A DNA stretch of 5,075 nucleotides, taken from contig JACREW010000261.1 of NCBI GenBank assembly GCA_016212685.1, positions 1 through 5,075 of the forward strand, given 5' to 3'. Positions 4,558 to 5,075 of this stretch are shown one piece after another; within the stretch, counting starts at the first letter, position 1; every line of letters begins with the position of its first letter. The notes below the pieces were generated by a model that saw only the letters and a list, made by a program, of their open reading frames with translations, was not told the DNA's origin and did no database searches. The position numbers and the translations under genes were made by a program. The stretch is from Nitrospirota bacterium (GTDB lineage: Bacteria; Nitrospirota; Thermodesulfovibrionia; Thermodesulfovibrionales; Dissulfurispiraceae).

Positions 4558-5075
4558 ATGCGTCAGAGCAAAAAAGAGATCAAGGATAAGGCGGTGATAA
4601 TTGACCTTTTGAGCACCTGTCATGTGGGCAGATTGGGGACTCTTGGCAAAGATGGCTGTCCAATGGTGAAGCCTTTAAATTTTGTTTATTGCGATGAAAA
4701 TAATCCCCCCATCCCCCCTTTACTAAAAGGGCGTAAGGGGGGATTTGGAAAGATTTATTTTCATACAGCAAAGGAAGGGGAGAAGATTGAAGACATCAAG
4801 AGGGATAATCGCGTCTGTTTTGAAGTGGATATGCCAATTGCCTATGTTAAGGGTAACGAGAATCCATGCAGGGCTGAATACCTTTACAGAAGCGTAATAA
4901 TAAAAGGCAGGGCTTATATCGTTGAAGACAGGAATGAATGCATATTTGCCCTGAGATGTCTCATGAAAAAATATCAGCCTGAAGGCGGTTACGGAGATTT
5001 CCCTGAGGAAAAATTACAAATAACAGGCATTGTCAGGATAGATATTGAGGAGATGGTCGGGAAGGAAGACTTAGG
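4558..5075 (+). CDS. Nim/pyridoxamine 5'-phosphate oxidase-like FMN-binding protein (3' end outside window), with in-frame repeat insertion
   Basis: The frame is open from ATG 4558 (AGGAG at 4545-4549, 8-nt spacing) to the window edge, 172 codons. The N-terminal half matches the split-barrel flavin-binding family that includes NimA-type nitroimidazole-resistance proteins. A helix (KDKAVIIDLLSTCHVGRLGTLGKDGCPMVKPLNFVYC, residues 9-45) runs into the first barrel strands, followed by IYFHTAKEGEKIEDIKRDNRVCFEVD (66-91). His69 sits in the YFH(S/T)A motif that in NimA carries the flavin-proximal histidine. Such proteins bind FMN and are thought to reduce small substrates; the real substrate here is unknown. 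Residues 50-64 (PPIPPLLKGRKGGFG) come from a palindromic DNA repeat inserted between two beta strands; without it the strands would join by an ordinary short turn. The frame is kept and there is no stop, so the protein may still be functional. It is probably co-transcribed with the methyltransferase. Confidence 0.85.
   Translation, partial: MRQSKKEIKDKAVIIDLLSTCHVGRLGTLGKDGCPMVKPLNFVYCDENNPPIPPLLKGRKGGFGKIYFHTAKEGEKIEDIKRDNRVCFEVDMPIAYVKGNENPCRAEYLYRSVIIKGRAYIVEDRNECIFALRCLMKKYQPEGGYGDFPEEKLQITGIVRIDIEEMVGKEDL
4702..4745. repeat. C-tract/G-tract palindromic repeat inserted in a coding region
   Basis: AATCCCCCC (4702-4710) is the exact reverse complement of GGGGGGATT (4737-4745). Inside lies a second hairpin, CCCTTT-ACTA-AAAGGG (4716-4731). 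The resulting two-part palindrome is unlike the surrounding codon use. From memory, repeats of the type AATCCCCCC...CCCTTTACTAAAGGG...GGGGGGATT are dispersed in many copies in some Nitrospirota, deltaproteobacterial and other genomes; that was not checked here. In this reading frame it encodes NPPIPPLLKGRKGGF. Removing 45 or 51 nt restores a plausible CDE-(N)-KIYFH junction in frame. Only an AAA triplet is shared by the two flanks at that spacing, so no real target duplication is visible. Confidence 0.8.

Noticed and set aside
4702..4745. C/G-tract palindrome as an intrinsic terminator
   Set aside because: It lies inside an open, in-frame coding region, has no T-tract after it on either strand, and is better read as an inserted repeat.

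Overview
The window holds a compact stretch of bacterial chromosome with every gene on the + strand. Moderate GC, strong AGGAGG-type ribosome sites, consensus-like sigma70 promoters, a lipoprotein signal and a full-length YidC with a large periplasmic domain point to a Gram-negative bacterium. A C-tract/G-tract palindrome (outer arms AATCCCCCC / GGGGGGATT) and the lack of rnpA between rpmH and yidD fit a Nitrospirota-like or neighbouring deep-branching lineage. That placement is an inference of moderate to low confidence.

Layout. Positions 1-261 are the 3' end of a thiamine-phosphate synthase gene (thiE). Its stop codon lies inside the left arm of a 168-bp element with 33-nt inverted ends (253-420). 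A lone branched-chain-amino-acid-type periplasmic binding lipoprotein follows (469-1584). A strong hairpin sits on its stop codon, and the -35 box of the next operon's promoter lies in that hairpin. Then come rpmH (ribosomal protein L34), yidD (TTG start, 2 nt after rpmH) and yidC (membrane insertase). This is the conserved rpmH region, but without rnpA and without the jag/mnmE genes that often follow.

After yidC, a near-consensus promoter (3575-3603) drives a leader of about 150 nt. The leader contains three mutually exclusive helices and ends in an intrinsic terminator whose T-tract touches the ribosome site of the next gene. This has the architecture of a transcription attenuator or riboswitch. 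It controls a Tam/BioC-like SAM-dependent methyltransferase (3771-4544) and probably the next gene, 13 nt downstream, a Nim/pyridoxamine-oxidase-like flavoprotein (4558 to the window edge). A 44-nt palindromic repeat is inserted in frame in that flavoprotein gene and adds about 15-17 residues in a predicted beta-turn.

The most interesting items are the unassigned attenuator, the protein-coding palindromic repeat, the element that supplies the thiE stop codon, and the missing rnpA. None of the genes in the window looks like part of a defence or mobile gene cluster.
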